This document shows positions 22,663-29,507 of a DNA stretch of 49,856 nucleotides, in pieces. The translations under genes were made by a program, and so were the position numbers. How positions within the stretch are numbered: position 1 is the first letter of the stretch; the number at the start of each line of letters is the position of its first letter. The notes below the pieces were generated by a model, which did no database searches, had not been told where the DNA came from, and was given only the letters and a program-made list of their open reading frames with translations. The stretch comes from DASRDZ01 sp035652335 (GTDB lineage: Bacteria > Chloroflexota > Dormibacteria > Aeolococcales > Aeolococcaceae), in assembly GCA_035652335.1 (NCBI GenBank), contig DASRDZ010000076.1, positions 1-49,856 on the forward strand, given 5' to 3'.

Positions 22663-23391
22663 CTAGCCGGCGCGGCGGGCGCGGAGGCCGGCGAGCTGCT
22701 CGTCCTCACCGCCCGAGCCGGAGTAGCGGAGCAGCTCCGGGGGCCGTCCGCCGGTCCCGGCCGGGGAGCGGAAGCGGGCGTGGCGCTGGCGAAGCGAGGC
22801 CACCTCGCGCTCCGGGACGGAGCGGAGCACCCCGGCGTCGCGGAGCTCCTGGACGCGGCGGCGGAAGGTCCGCTCGCTGCTCCTGGGGCCGCCGTGGAGG
22901 GCGACGTGGAGCCGGAGGAGGTCGTCGCCGGTGAAGACCTCGCCGAGCAGGGCGGCCGCTCCGGCGACGGTGCGGGTGTCGGCGCGGAGCCGGTCGGTGG
23001 CCGCCTTGAGGGCGGCCGTGGCCCCGGCGTCGAGGCGCAGGCCGCGGCCGACCGAGGCCCACTTGCCGCCCGCCTCCTCGTCGTACGCCGCCACCGCCAG
23101 GTACCAGGCGGTCACGGTGCGATTGCCGCGGCTGGGCTCGTCGTCGAGGCCGACGAGCTGGAGGCCTCCGCCTCCCCCGCGGCGCCGGCCGCCTCCGAGG
23201 TGCCCGCCGGCGGCCTCGACGGCGCGCTGGGCGGCGTCGGCGAAGCGCTCGCCGCGCTCGACGTCGGCGCTGGGCAGGGACCGCCCGGCGGTGAGCACGT
23301 GGAGGGCCCGGCCGGGCGTGGTGCCCGGATCGGGATCGAAGCTGAAGACGACCGCCTGGACCGCGAGCGCGGCGGGTGCTGCCTTGGCCAT
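22663..23391 (-). CDS. Nudix-domain protein with C-terminal winged helix (NrtR-like regulator)
   Basis: A 242-residue protein. The N-terminal two thirds follow the Nudix-related fold used by NrtR-family regulators (VVFSFDPDPGTTPGRALHVLTAGRSLPSADVERGERFADAAQRAVEA), without a clean Nudix box (GX5EX7REUXEEXGU), so it is probably a sensor domain and not a hydrolase. The C-terminal part has the family's winged helix: LHVALHGGPRSSERTFRRRVQELRDAGVLRSV. NrtR proteins control NAD or sugar metabolism by binding ADP-ribose-type ligands. GGAGGAG lies 8 bases before the ATG. An inverted repeat about 85 bases upstream is a likely operator. The protein ends with a Gly/Arg-rich tail. Confidence 0.7.
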   Translation of the reverse strand: MAKAAPAALAVQAVVFSFDPDPGTTPGRALHVLTAGRSLPSADVERGERFADAAQRAVEAAGGHLGGGRRRGGGGGLQLVGLDDEPSRGNRTVTAWYLAVAAYDEEAGGKWASVGRGLRLDAGATAALKAATDRLRADTRTVAGAAALLGEVFTGDDLLRLHVALHGGPRSSERTFRRRVQELRDAGVLRSVPEREVASLRQRHARFRSPAGTGGRPPELLRYSGSGGEDEQLAGLRARRAG

Positions 23392-23476
23392 ACGCTGCTC
23401 CTCCAATCGTGCCCGGAGCCGTTCCCCGTGCAGACGACCCCTCCCGGGCAAGTTCGCGATGATGCGGACCGAAACT

Positions 23477-23500
23477 GTTTGCGTACATGATGACACAAAC
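23477..23500. promoter_or_regulatory. Inverted repeat, candidate operator of the NrtR-like regulator
   Basis: GTTTGCGT, 8-base spacer, ACACAAAC: arms match at 7 of 8 positions, in a locally AT-richer segment between divergent genes. Position and size (24 bases) suit a dimeric winged-helix regulator. It overlaps in-frame ATGs of the long plus-strand frame, which supports choosing the later start for the small gene at 23679. Confidence 0.5.
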
Positions 23501-23678
23501 TCGGCCCCCGGAGGTCCCGGCCGGGATGGAGGAGGTCCCAGGCGGGGGCCCGGCCGGGGGGGCCGAGGGACCCCCCGAAGTGGTGACCGCCGCCTCAGGC
23601 GCCGCAGCCACGCTCGGCCCAGACTGCCTCCATCAGCCGCTCCCGGCCCCCCGGGAGGGCGAGGCAGGAGACACGGAC

Positions 23679-23882
23679 ATGGCATCCCCGGGCCATCACC
23701 ACCCGACCTTCGTCCACCTGCAGTACTGCATGGACGCCGCCGAGGACGCGGCCATCGCCCGCTGGACAAGCGAGCGCTCCCGCCCCCTCACCGCCCTGCT
23801 CGCCGAGATCGTCCGCGACGGCGCCCGCGCCGCGGAGATCCGGGCCCGTCTCGACGTCACCCTGGCCAGCCTGCGCGGCTGA
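23679..23882 (+). CDS. Small helical hypothetical protein
   Basis: A 67-residue ORF with AGGAG 8 bases before its ATG. Begins MASPGHHHPTFVHLQYCMDAAEDAAIARW and continues with an amphipathic helical stretch (LTALLAEIVRDGARAAEIRARLDVTLASLRG). No family match. The reading frame is open 64 codons further upstream, but that part is Pro/Gly-rich, overlaps the operator repeat and lacks a ribosome site. Confidence 0.55.
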   Translation: MASPGHHHPTFVHLQYCMDAAEDAAIARWTSERSRPLTALLAEIVRDGARAAEIRARLDVTLASLRG

Positions 23883-24069
23883 GCTCCCCGGCTCGGTCGC
23901 GCGGGCGTCCACGGCGGTCCGGATGCCGCTGGAGTCGGCGGCGCGCAGCAGGCGGACCGCTCGCCGGCGCCGTCCCACCCCAGACCACCGCCGAGCCCAT
24001 GTCCCCAGCCCCCCGCCGGGCCAGGCCCTCCCCCGCTTCGCCGCGCCGCAGTCGCTCGACGTCGTCGAC

Positions 24070-24381
24070 ATGGCCTCGCCGTCCTGCGGCTGCAGCAGCG
24101 ACGGCATCCAGGGTGCGGTGGTGGCCAGCCCGTCGCTGGCGGCAACCCTGCAGAGCCAGGACGGCCTGCCGGTGCTGGCCAACCTCGCCGACCAGCACTT
24201 CGCCAGCGGGCACGACGCCTACGCCTGGGCGCTCACCAACGTGTGGCCGCAGACCACCCACAGGATGCTGACAGCAGTGGCACGAACTCCGTCGAGCCTG
24301 CTGCGCGACGCCCGCTTCGACGGCAGCATGGGCGGCCGGCGGCTCAACGCGCTGGTGGTGGGCATGGCCGGGATCGGCTGA
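24070..24381 (+). CDS. Hypothetical protein with N-terminal CGC motif
   Basis: About 103 residues: MASPSCGCSSDGIQGAVV then a soluble region (SQDGLPVLANLADQHFASGHDAYAWALTNVWPQTTHRMLTAVARTP ... RRLNALVVGMAGIG). Third-position GC supports this strand and frame. The start is uncertain: the frame is open to 23923, but that extension is Arg/Pro-rich, and no Shine-Dalgarno precedes 24070. Its stop is 18 bases from the stop of the convergent haemolysin III gene. Unknown function. Confidence 0.4.
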   Translation: MASPSCGCSSDGIQGAVVASPSLAATLQSQDGLPVLANLADQHFASGHDAYAWALTNVWPQTTHRMLTAVARTPSSLLRDARFDGSMGGRRLNALVVGMAGIG

Positions 24382-24382
24382 G

Positions 24383-24398
24383 CCCCTGCCCGCAGGGG
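24383..24398. terminator. Hairpin between convergent genes
   Basis: CCCCTG-CCCG-CAGGGG, a 6-bp perfect stem with a 4-base loop, placed in the 18 bases between two convergent stop codons. No T-run on either strand, so at best a weak bidirectional terminator or mRNA 3' end stabiliser. Confidence 0.4.
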
Positions 24399-24399
24399 T

Positions 24400-25056
24400 C
24401 TACGGCCGGCTGTGGCCGAGGACCTCGGTGGCCATGAAGACGAAGAACAGGGCGCTGGCCAGCAGGGTGAGGAGGTGGAAGACCTCGTGGTAGCCGAAGA
24501 CGCCTGACCAGAGCCGCGGCCGCTTCCACGCGTACGCGGCCGCGCCCAGCGAGTACAGCGCCCCCCCGCCGACGATGAGCAGCAGCCCGCCCACCCCGGC
24601 GGCGGCGAGCAGCCCCGGCGCGGCGACCACGCCCAGCCAGCCCATCCCGAGGTAGATGGCGGCCACCGCGCCGTCGGGCAGGCGCACCGAGCGGGTCACC
24701 AGGGTCACCCCCGCCACCGCCGCGGCCCAGATGCCGGCGAGGACGGCGGGGCGCACCCAGCCGCCCAGCAGGTTGAAGACGACCGGGGTGTAGGTGCCGG
24801 CGATGACCACGTAGATGTTGGCGTGGTCGATGCGGCGGAGCACCCCGGCCACCCGCGCGGGCCAGCGGCCGGCGTGGTACAGCGCGCTGGTGCCGAAGAG
24901 CACCACCGACGAGGCGGCGAAGACGCCCAGGCTGAGCTGCTTGGGGACGTCGGGGCGGGCGCCCAGCACCAGCAGGGTGCCCAGCACCACGGCGGCGACG
25001 GCTCCGGCGGCGTGCAGGTACCCGCGCAGCAGCGGCTTGGCGACGTGGGGAACCAT
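24400..25056 (-). CDS. Haemolysin III / PAQR-family membrane protein
   Basis: A 218-residue seven-helix protein of the PAQR/YqfA family. Characteristic residues: SALYHAGRWPARVAGVLRRIDHANIYVVIAGTYTPVVF in helices 2-3 (Ser, His and Asp of the metal site) and GYHEVFHLLTLLASALFFVFM in the last helix (HxxxH). PAQR members are zinc-dependent membrane hydrolases or receptors; the bacterial 'haemolysin III' name does not establish haemolysis. ATG at 25056 chosen by family N-terminus. The long upstream frame crosses the precursor peptide gene and is a shadow. It is divergent from the RiPP cluster, with 214 bases between the starts. Confidence 0.85.
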   Translation of the reverse strand: MVPHVAKPLLRGYLHAAGAVAAVVLGTLLVLGARPDVPKQLSLGVFAASSVVLFGTSALYHAGRWPARVAGVLRRIDHANIYVVIAGTYTPVVFNLLGGWVRPAVLAGIWAAAVAGVTLVTRSVRLPDGAVAAIYLGMGWLGVVAAPGLLAAAGVGGLLLIVGGGALYSLGAAAYAWKRPRLWSGVFGYHEVFHLLTLLASALFFVFMATEVLGHSRP

Positions 25057-25270
25057 TCGCCCCTGATCATCCCTCCGCGTCCCCTCCCGGCGGCGGCGCG
25101 CAGCGTGGCGGCGCGCCCGCGCCGGGGCATTTGCATCTCTGAACATCCGCCGCACCGATCCGTGAGCTGTTCGCCGGATCGATCGAGACCGCACCGACCG
25201 CACGATTGCGGTGCCGCACCGGTGACCACCACCGGGCGAGCGAATCTCGAAGAAAGGAGGTATCTCAGCA

Positions 25271-25366
25271 ATGACGGACGTCACCACGATCGACGTGGCT
25301 GCGGAGCTGGCGGGCACTGCCCCCGAGTTCCACCACAGCTTTGTCTGCACCCCGCCCGGCAAGTGA
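25271..25366 (+). CDS. Candidate RiPP precursor peptide for the TfuA/YcaO pathway
   Basis: A 31-residue ORF with an ideal ribosome site (AAAGGAGG, 9 bases before ATG). The N-terminal half is acidic and leader-like (MTDVTTIDVAAELAGTAPE: Asp3, Asp8, Glu12, Glu19). The C-terminal part, FHHSFVCTPPGK, holds two His, Ser, one Cys, Thr and a Pro-Pro-Gly and looks like a core. An AGT/AP stretch (residues 14-18) could hold a cleavage site. It is followed by a perfect hairpin and then the exporter, YcaO and TfuA genes in order, which is the usual layout of a precursor expressed in excess over its enzymes. No similarity to a known precursor is recognised. A free-standing leader peptide is the alternative. 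Confidence 0.7.
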   Translation: MTDVTTIDVAAELAGTAPEFHHSFVCTPPGK

Positions 25367-25418
25367 TCGAACTCAATCCCCGAGGTGCCCGCGCCACTGC
25401 GTGAGCGCATCGCGGAGA

Positions 25419-25444
25419 GCGCGGGCGCCGAGAGGCGCCCGCGC
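25419..25444 (+). terminator. Perfect 11-bp hairpin with GAGA loop after the precursor gene
   Basis: GCGCGGGCGCC, loop GAGA, GGCGCCCGCGC. The stem is uninterrupted and the loop is a stable GNRA tetraloop, but no T-run follows. It lies 52 bases after the precursor stop and 57 before the MFS start. Such elements protect the short precursor mRNA or let only part of transcription continue, giving more peptide than enzyme. Confidence 0.65.
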
Positions 25445-25500
25445 CGCATCCCCCCGGCGGACCGAGGAACCCCGCCGCGGCCTCACCCCCAGGAGAGCCA

Positions 25501-26754
25501 ATGACGCCCAGCGTTGACACCCGCGAGGCGGCTCCCGCCTCAGCCGAGGCCACCGTGCCCCGGCAGCGCGACCCGCTGGCCCGGCTGCTGGCCGCCATCG
25601 GCATCTCCCTCTACGGCTACACCTTCGCCATGGTCGCGATCATGGTGCTGCTCCTCCAGGTCACCGGCTCGGCCGCCGCCGCCGCCGCCTACCTGGTGGT
25701 GCGCTCCGCGCCCCGAGCCCTCGGCGCGCGCCCGGGCGGCACCCTGGCCGACCGCTTCGGCCCGCATCGCGTCGCCGCCGCCTGCGGCGTGGTCCAGGCC
25801 GGCGCCACCGCGCTGGTGATCGGCGCCGGCGCGGCCCGCCAGGCCTGGCTCATCTACGTCGCCGTCGCCATCGCCGGCCTCGCCAGCGGGATGTTCCAGC
25901 CGGCCACCATGGCGCTCACCCCGCGCGTGGTCAGCCCGCGGCGGCTGGCCCGGGCGAACACCGCCTACAACGGCATCGTCGCCTCGGCGGTGCTGGCCCC
26001 GCCCGCGCTGTCGGTGCCGCTGCTGGCCTTCGGGGGGCCCAACCTGCCGCTCGCCGTCGACACCGTGGGCTTCCTGGTCGCCGCCCTGCTGCTGGCGACC
26101 ATGCCGCTCCGCCCGGCCGAGAGCTCAGGCGACCACGCGGCGGGCGAGCCCGTCCGCACCGGCGCCTTCCGTCTCTTCCTGCGTGACCGCTTCCTGCGCT
26201 CGCTGGCCGTCTCCTGGGCGGCCGAGGGCATGGTCGCCGGCGCCGCCCAGGGCGCCTTCATCGCCGCCGCGGCAGACCGCTTCGGCGGCGACGCCCGGGT
26301 GGGCCTGCTCTACGCGGCGGTCGGCATCGGGTCGCTGGCCGGCACGGGGGTACTGCTCCGCCTCCAGCCGGCGCGCGTGCCCCGGCTCGCCGTGGTGGGC
26401 TCCGCGATGCTCTCCGTGGTCGCCCTGGGGCTGTTCGCGCTGGCCACCGACATGTGGTTCGCCGTGGTCACCCTGGCCACCGCGGGCCTGGCCAACTCGC
26501 TGTACCAGACCTGGGGCACCACCCAGCTGCAGCGCGACGTCGACCCCGAGATGCTCGGCCGGGCCAGCGGCGTGGTGGTCTCGCTCAACATCGGCGGGGT
26601 CATCGCCGGCGCCCTGCTGGTCACCGTGCTCATCCCCTCGATGGGCTGGACCCACGCGCTGATCGCCGTCAGTCTCACCGCCGGGATCCTCATGGCCGTG
26701 CTGGCCACGCCCCGCCGCGCCGACATCGCCGCACTGCGGCAGGCCTTTGCGTGA
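25501..26754 (+). CDS. MFS transporter of the RiPP cluster
   Basis: A 417-residue, 12-helix major facilitator of the MFS_3/EntS-type exporter group. Seen: GISLYGYTFAMVAIMVLLLQVTGSAAAAAAYLVVRSAPRALG in helices 1-2, the loop 2-3 motif ADRFGPHRVA (variant of GxLaDrxGrr), motif FQPATMALTPRVV and a central loop with RLFLRDRFLRSLAVSW. AGGAGA precedes the ATG by 5 bases. Its TGA overlaps the YcaO GTG (GTGA), so exporter and modifying enzymes are translated together. It is the likely exporter and self-resistance factor for the mature peptide; no peptidase domain is attached, so leader removal needs another enzyme. Confidence 0.85.
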   Translation: MTPSVDTREAAPASAEATVPRQRDPLARLLAAIGISLYGYTFAMVAIMVLLLQVTGSAAAAAAYLVVRSAPRALGARPGGTLADRFGPHRVAAACGVVQAGATALVIGAGAARQAWLIYVAVAIAGLASGMFQPATMALTPRVVSPRRLARANTAYNGIVASAVLAPPALSVPLLAFGGPNLPLAVDTVGFLVAALLLATMPLRPAESSGDHAAGEPVRTGAFRLFLRDRFLRSLAVSWAAEGMVAGAAQGAFIAAAADRFGGDARVGLLYAAVGIGSLAGTGVLLRLQPARVPRLAVVGSAMLSVVALGLFALATDMWFAVVTLATAGLANSLYQTWGTTQLQRDVDPEMLGRASGVVVSLNIGGVIAGALLVTVLIPSMGWTHALIAVSLTAGILMAVLATPRRADIAALRQAFA

Positions 26755-27893
26755 TCAGCCTCCCGGCAACGACGCGCAAGGTGCACACGCGCGGGACGCA
26801 TCGCGTCTGCGAGCCGGAGGAGACGTGGGAGCGGGTGAGCCCGCACCTCGCCGCCGCCGGCATCACCCGGGTCGCCGACGTGACCCGGCTCGACGTCATC
26901 GGCGTGCCCGTCTGGCAGGCGGTGCGCCCGCTGTCGCGCAACCTCTCCGTCTCCCAGGGGAAGGGAGTCACGCCGATGCTGGCGAGGGTGTCGGCGGTGA
27001 TGGAGGCGATCGAGCTGTGGCACGCCGAGCGCGTCGAGATCGACGCACCCGCCGCGCCGGTGCGCGAGGTGCCGCTGCCCTATGTTGTCGACAGCCTTGA
27101 CCTGATCAACCGCAACCTGCTCGGCGGCGCCACGGTGCTGCACTGGGTGGACGGCCGCGGCCTGCGCTCGGCCCGGACGGTGCCGGTGCCGCGCGAGTAC
27201 CTGGAGATCGACCACACCGTCGCCGACCGCTGGCACCCACCGCTCTTCCTGGTCACCAGCAACGGGCTGAGCAGCGGCAACACCGTCGAGGAGGCGGTGC
27301 TGCACGGCCTCTACGAGGTGATCGAGCGCGACGCCCTGGCACGCCTGCTCGACACGCCGCGCGCAACCTGGCCGCGGCTCGACCCCCACAGCGTCGGCGG
27401 CGACGACGCTCCCGCGCTCATCGAGCGCATCCGCGCCGCCGGCTGCGAGGTGAGCATCGCCGTCGCGCCGAGTCCCACCGGGTTGCCGGTGTTCATGGTG
27501 GAGGTGTGGTCGCCCGCCTACCCGCAGTGGTTCGGCGGCGCCGGCTGCCACCTCGACCGCGAGGTGGCGCTCTGCCGAGCGCTCACCGAGGCGGTGCAGT
27601 CGCGGCTCACCGCCATCAGCGGCGCCCGCGACGACGTCGACGCCGGCGTCTACACCCGGGTCACCGACTGGTGCTCGCCGCAGGTGGAGCGCGCCGGCGG
27701 TGACATGGTCGGCTACGACGACCTGGCCGACTGCGCGGCGGGCGACCTCGCCGACGACCTGCGCGGCGTGGTCACCGCCGTGGAGCGGACCACCGGCGTC
27801 GAGCCCGTCGCCGTCGACCTCAGCCGCGAGCGCATCGGCATCCCGGTCGTGCGCGTCGTCGCGCCGGGGATGCGCCAGGCGAGCATGCACTGA
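26751..27893 (+). CDS. YcaO-domain ATP-dependent peptide cyclodehydratase / thioamide synthase
   Basis: 380 residues. YcaO enzymes activate peptide backbone amides with ATP; with a TfuA partner they install thioamides. ATP/Mg-binding blocks are visible: SVSQGKGVTPMLARVSAVMEAIELWHAE (66-93, Glu85 and Glu88) and SNGLSSGNTVEEAVLHGLYEVIERDA (170-195), then CHLDREVALCRALTEAVQSRLTAISGARDD, a pattern typical of TfuA-associated YcaOs. The C-terminus lacks the PxPxP motif of azoline-forming YcaOs. There is no E1-like (ocin-ThiF) partner gene or fused domain, which also argues for thioamidation. GTG start overlaps the MFS stop; its TGA overlaps the TfuA ATG (TGATG). Confidence 0.92.
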   Translation: MISLPATTRKVHTRGTHRVCEPEETWERVSPHLAAAGITRVADVTRLDVIGVPVWQAVRPLSRNLSVSQGKGVTPMLARVSAVMEAIELWHAERVEIDAPAAPVREVPLPYVVDSLDLINRNLLGGATVLHWVDGRGLRSARTVPVPREYLEIDHTVADRWHPPLFLVTSNGLSSGNTVEEAVLHGLYEVIERDALARLLDTPRATWPRLDPHSVGGDDAPALIERIRAAGCEVSIAVAPSPTGLPVFMVEVWSPAYPQWFGGAGCHLDREVALCRALTEAVQSRLTAISGARDDVDAGVYTRVTDWCSPQVERAGGDMVGYDDLADCAAGDLADDLRGVVTAVERTTGVEPVAVDLSRERIGIPVVRVVAPGMRQASMH

Positions 27894-29470
27894 TGGCGCG
27901 CACCGTCTACGTCCACACCGGGCCGACCCTGAGCAACGACGACGTCACCGCTGTGATCCCCGATGCGGTGGTGATGCCGCCCGTCGCCGCCGACGACCTG
28001 CTCCGCCTGCCGGCGCAGCCCGGCGACGTCGTGGTCATCGTCGACGGCTACTTCCAGCAGGCGCAGGCGGTGCGCCACAAGGAGATCCTGCTGCTGCTGG
28101 AACGCGGCGTCGAGGTCTGGGGCGCCGGCAGCATGGGTGCGCTGCGCGCCGCGGAGCTGCATCCGCTGGGCATGCGCGGCACCGGGGTGGTGTTCCGCCT
28201 CTACACGCGTGGCGTCATCGACGGCGACGACGAGGTCGGGGTGACCCACGGGCCGGCCGAGCTGGGATATCCGGTCGTCGCCGACGCGCTGGTCAACATC
28301 CGCTGCACGGTGCGCCAGGCGGTGCGGGACGGCCTGGTCAGCCGCGACGACGCGCGCGACTTCGTCGCCGCCGCGCAGGCGACGCCCTTCGAACAGCGCA
28401 CACCCGCCGCGCTGGTCGACGCAGCGATCGCCGCGGGGGTCGACGCCGCCGTCGCCGCTCGCATCGGCGCCCTGCTGACCGGGCGGCGCGTCGACGTCAA
28501 GCGCGAGGACGCACTCCGCGCGCTGCGCCGGGTCAGCCACCAGGGATCAACGCCTGCGCAACCCTCGCCGCACGCCGTCAGCGACCACGCGCACCTGCGA
28601 CTCTGGCGCGAGCGCAGCCGGGTGAGCCCCGACGCCGACGGTGTCGCGCCGGTGACCGACCGCCAGGTGCTGTCCGCCTGCCGCCTCTACGCGGATGACT
28701 ACGTCGACTTCGCCGCCCCGGTGGCGCTGCGCACCCTGGCGTCGCTGGTGGCACCACCGCACGCCGCGCCACGGACCGACGGCGAGCTGCTCGCCGCCAT
28801 CGCCCCGCCGGCCGATCTCGACGACGTGCTGTCCGCCCATCACCTGGGCAGCGAGGAGGCGCTCGCCCACCTCCGCCGGGAGGAGCGTCTCGCCGCTGCG
28901 CTGCAGGCTGAGTGCGCGCACGAGACCTCGCTCGCCCGTCTCGTGCTCCGCGCCGCCGATGCGCGCGGCCTGCTCCACGACGACGACGCCGCTCGCTGGC
29001 AGCGCGCCTGGCTGCGCGCCGGCGAGCGCGACGCGCCCGAGGCGCGATTGCTCGCCGCGCGCCGCGCCCTCGCCGTCGCGCCGGGGTTGCCCGTGCACGA
29101 CGCGTTCGTCGTCGCACTGAAGCTGCAGGGCGCCTTCGCCGCCGCCCGCGAGGTGGCCCGCGCCGCGCTCGCCTTCAACGACGAGGTGGCCGCCGCCCAT
29201 CCCGAGTTCGAGGTGCACCGCATCGACGGCGACCGCGTCGCCGCCTGGTTCGCGGAACGCTGGGACGTCGCTCCCGAGGAGCTCGACATCGCCCTGCTCG
29301 ACCGCGGCTTCGCCGATCGGGAGGAGTTCCTGGCGGCGGCCCGCCCCTTCTACATGGCCGACAAGTTCCGCCCCGTCCACCGGGGCCTCCGCCTCGGTCA
29401 GGCCGCCTCCCCCTGGAGCGCCGAACAGCTCCATGTGTCGGCCTCCACTCATCCGTCACGCGGCGGTTGA
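27893..29470 (+). CDS. TfuA-like protein with long C-terminal extension
   Basis: 525 residues. The TfuA core is at about 1-210: VYVHTGPTLSNDDV, VVVIVDGYFQQAQAVRHKEILLLLERGVEVWGAGSMGALRAAEL, LYTRGVIDGDDEVGVTHGP and YPVVADALVNIR. TfuA proteins assist YcaO in thioamide formation, probably by sulfur delivery. Typical stand-alone TfuAs are near 220-260 residues. Here about 300 further residues follow, mostly helical with repeated Ala/Arg/Leu-rich segments (LRREERLAAALQAECAHETSLARLVLRAADARGLL; RALAVAPGLPVHDAFVVALKLQGAFAAAREVARAALAFNDEV), possibly a binding platform for peptide or YcaO. It is translationally coupled to ycaO and ends the cluster; a stem-loop follows immediately. Confidence 0.9.
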   Translation: MARTVYVHTGPTLSNDDVTAVIPDAVVMPPVAADDLLRLPAQPGDVVVIVDGYFQQAQAVRHKEILLLLERGVEVWGAGSMGALRAAELHPLGMRGTGVVFRLYTRGVIDGDDEVGVTHGPAELGYPVVADALVNIRCTVRQAVRDGLVSRDDARDFVAAAQATPFEQRTPAALVDAAIAAGVDAAVAARIGALLTGRRVDVKREDALRALRRVSHQGSTPAQPSPHAVSDHAHLRLWRERSRVSPDADGVAPVTDRQVLSACRLYADDYVDFAAPVALRTLASLVAPPHAAPRTDGELLAAIAPPADLDDVLSAHHLGSEEALAHLRREERLAAALQAECAHETSLARLVLRAADARGLLHDDDAARWQRAWLRAGERDAPEARLLAARRALAVAPGLPVHDAFVVALKLQGAFAAAREVARAALAFNDEVAAAHPEFEVHRIDGDRVAAWFAERWDVAPEELDIALLDRGFADREEFLAAARPFYMADKFRPVHRGLRLGQAASPWSAEQLHVSASTHPSRGG

Positions 29471-29477
29471 CGGAACC

Positions 29478-29506
29478 GTCGGACCACGGTGACACCGGTG
29501 TCCGAC
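29478..29506 (+). terminator. Stem-loop at the end of the RiPP cluster
   Basis: GTCGGAC (29478-29484) pairs with GTCCGAC (29500-29506). Inside it, beyond a 2x2 mismatch, CGG pairs with CCG. It begins 7 bases after the TfuA stop and ends just before the next ATG. No T-run. It may limit read-through into the GGDEF-EAL gene or fold at its 5' end. Confidence 0.4.
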
Positions 29507-29507
29507 G

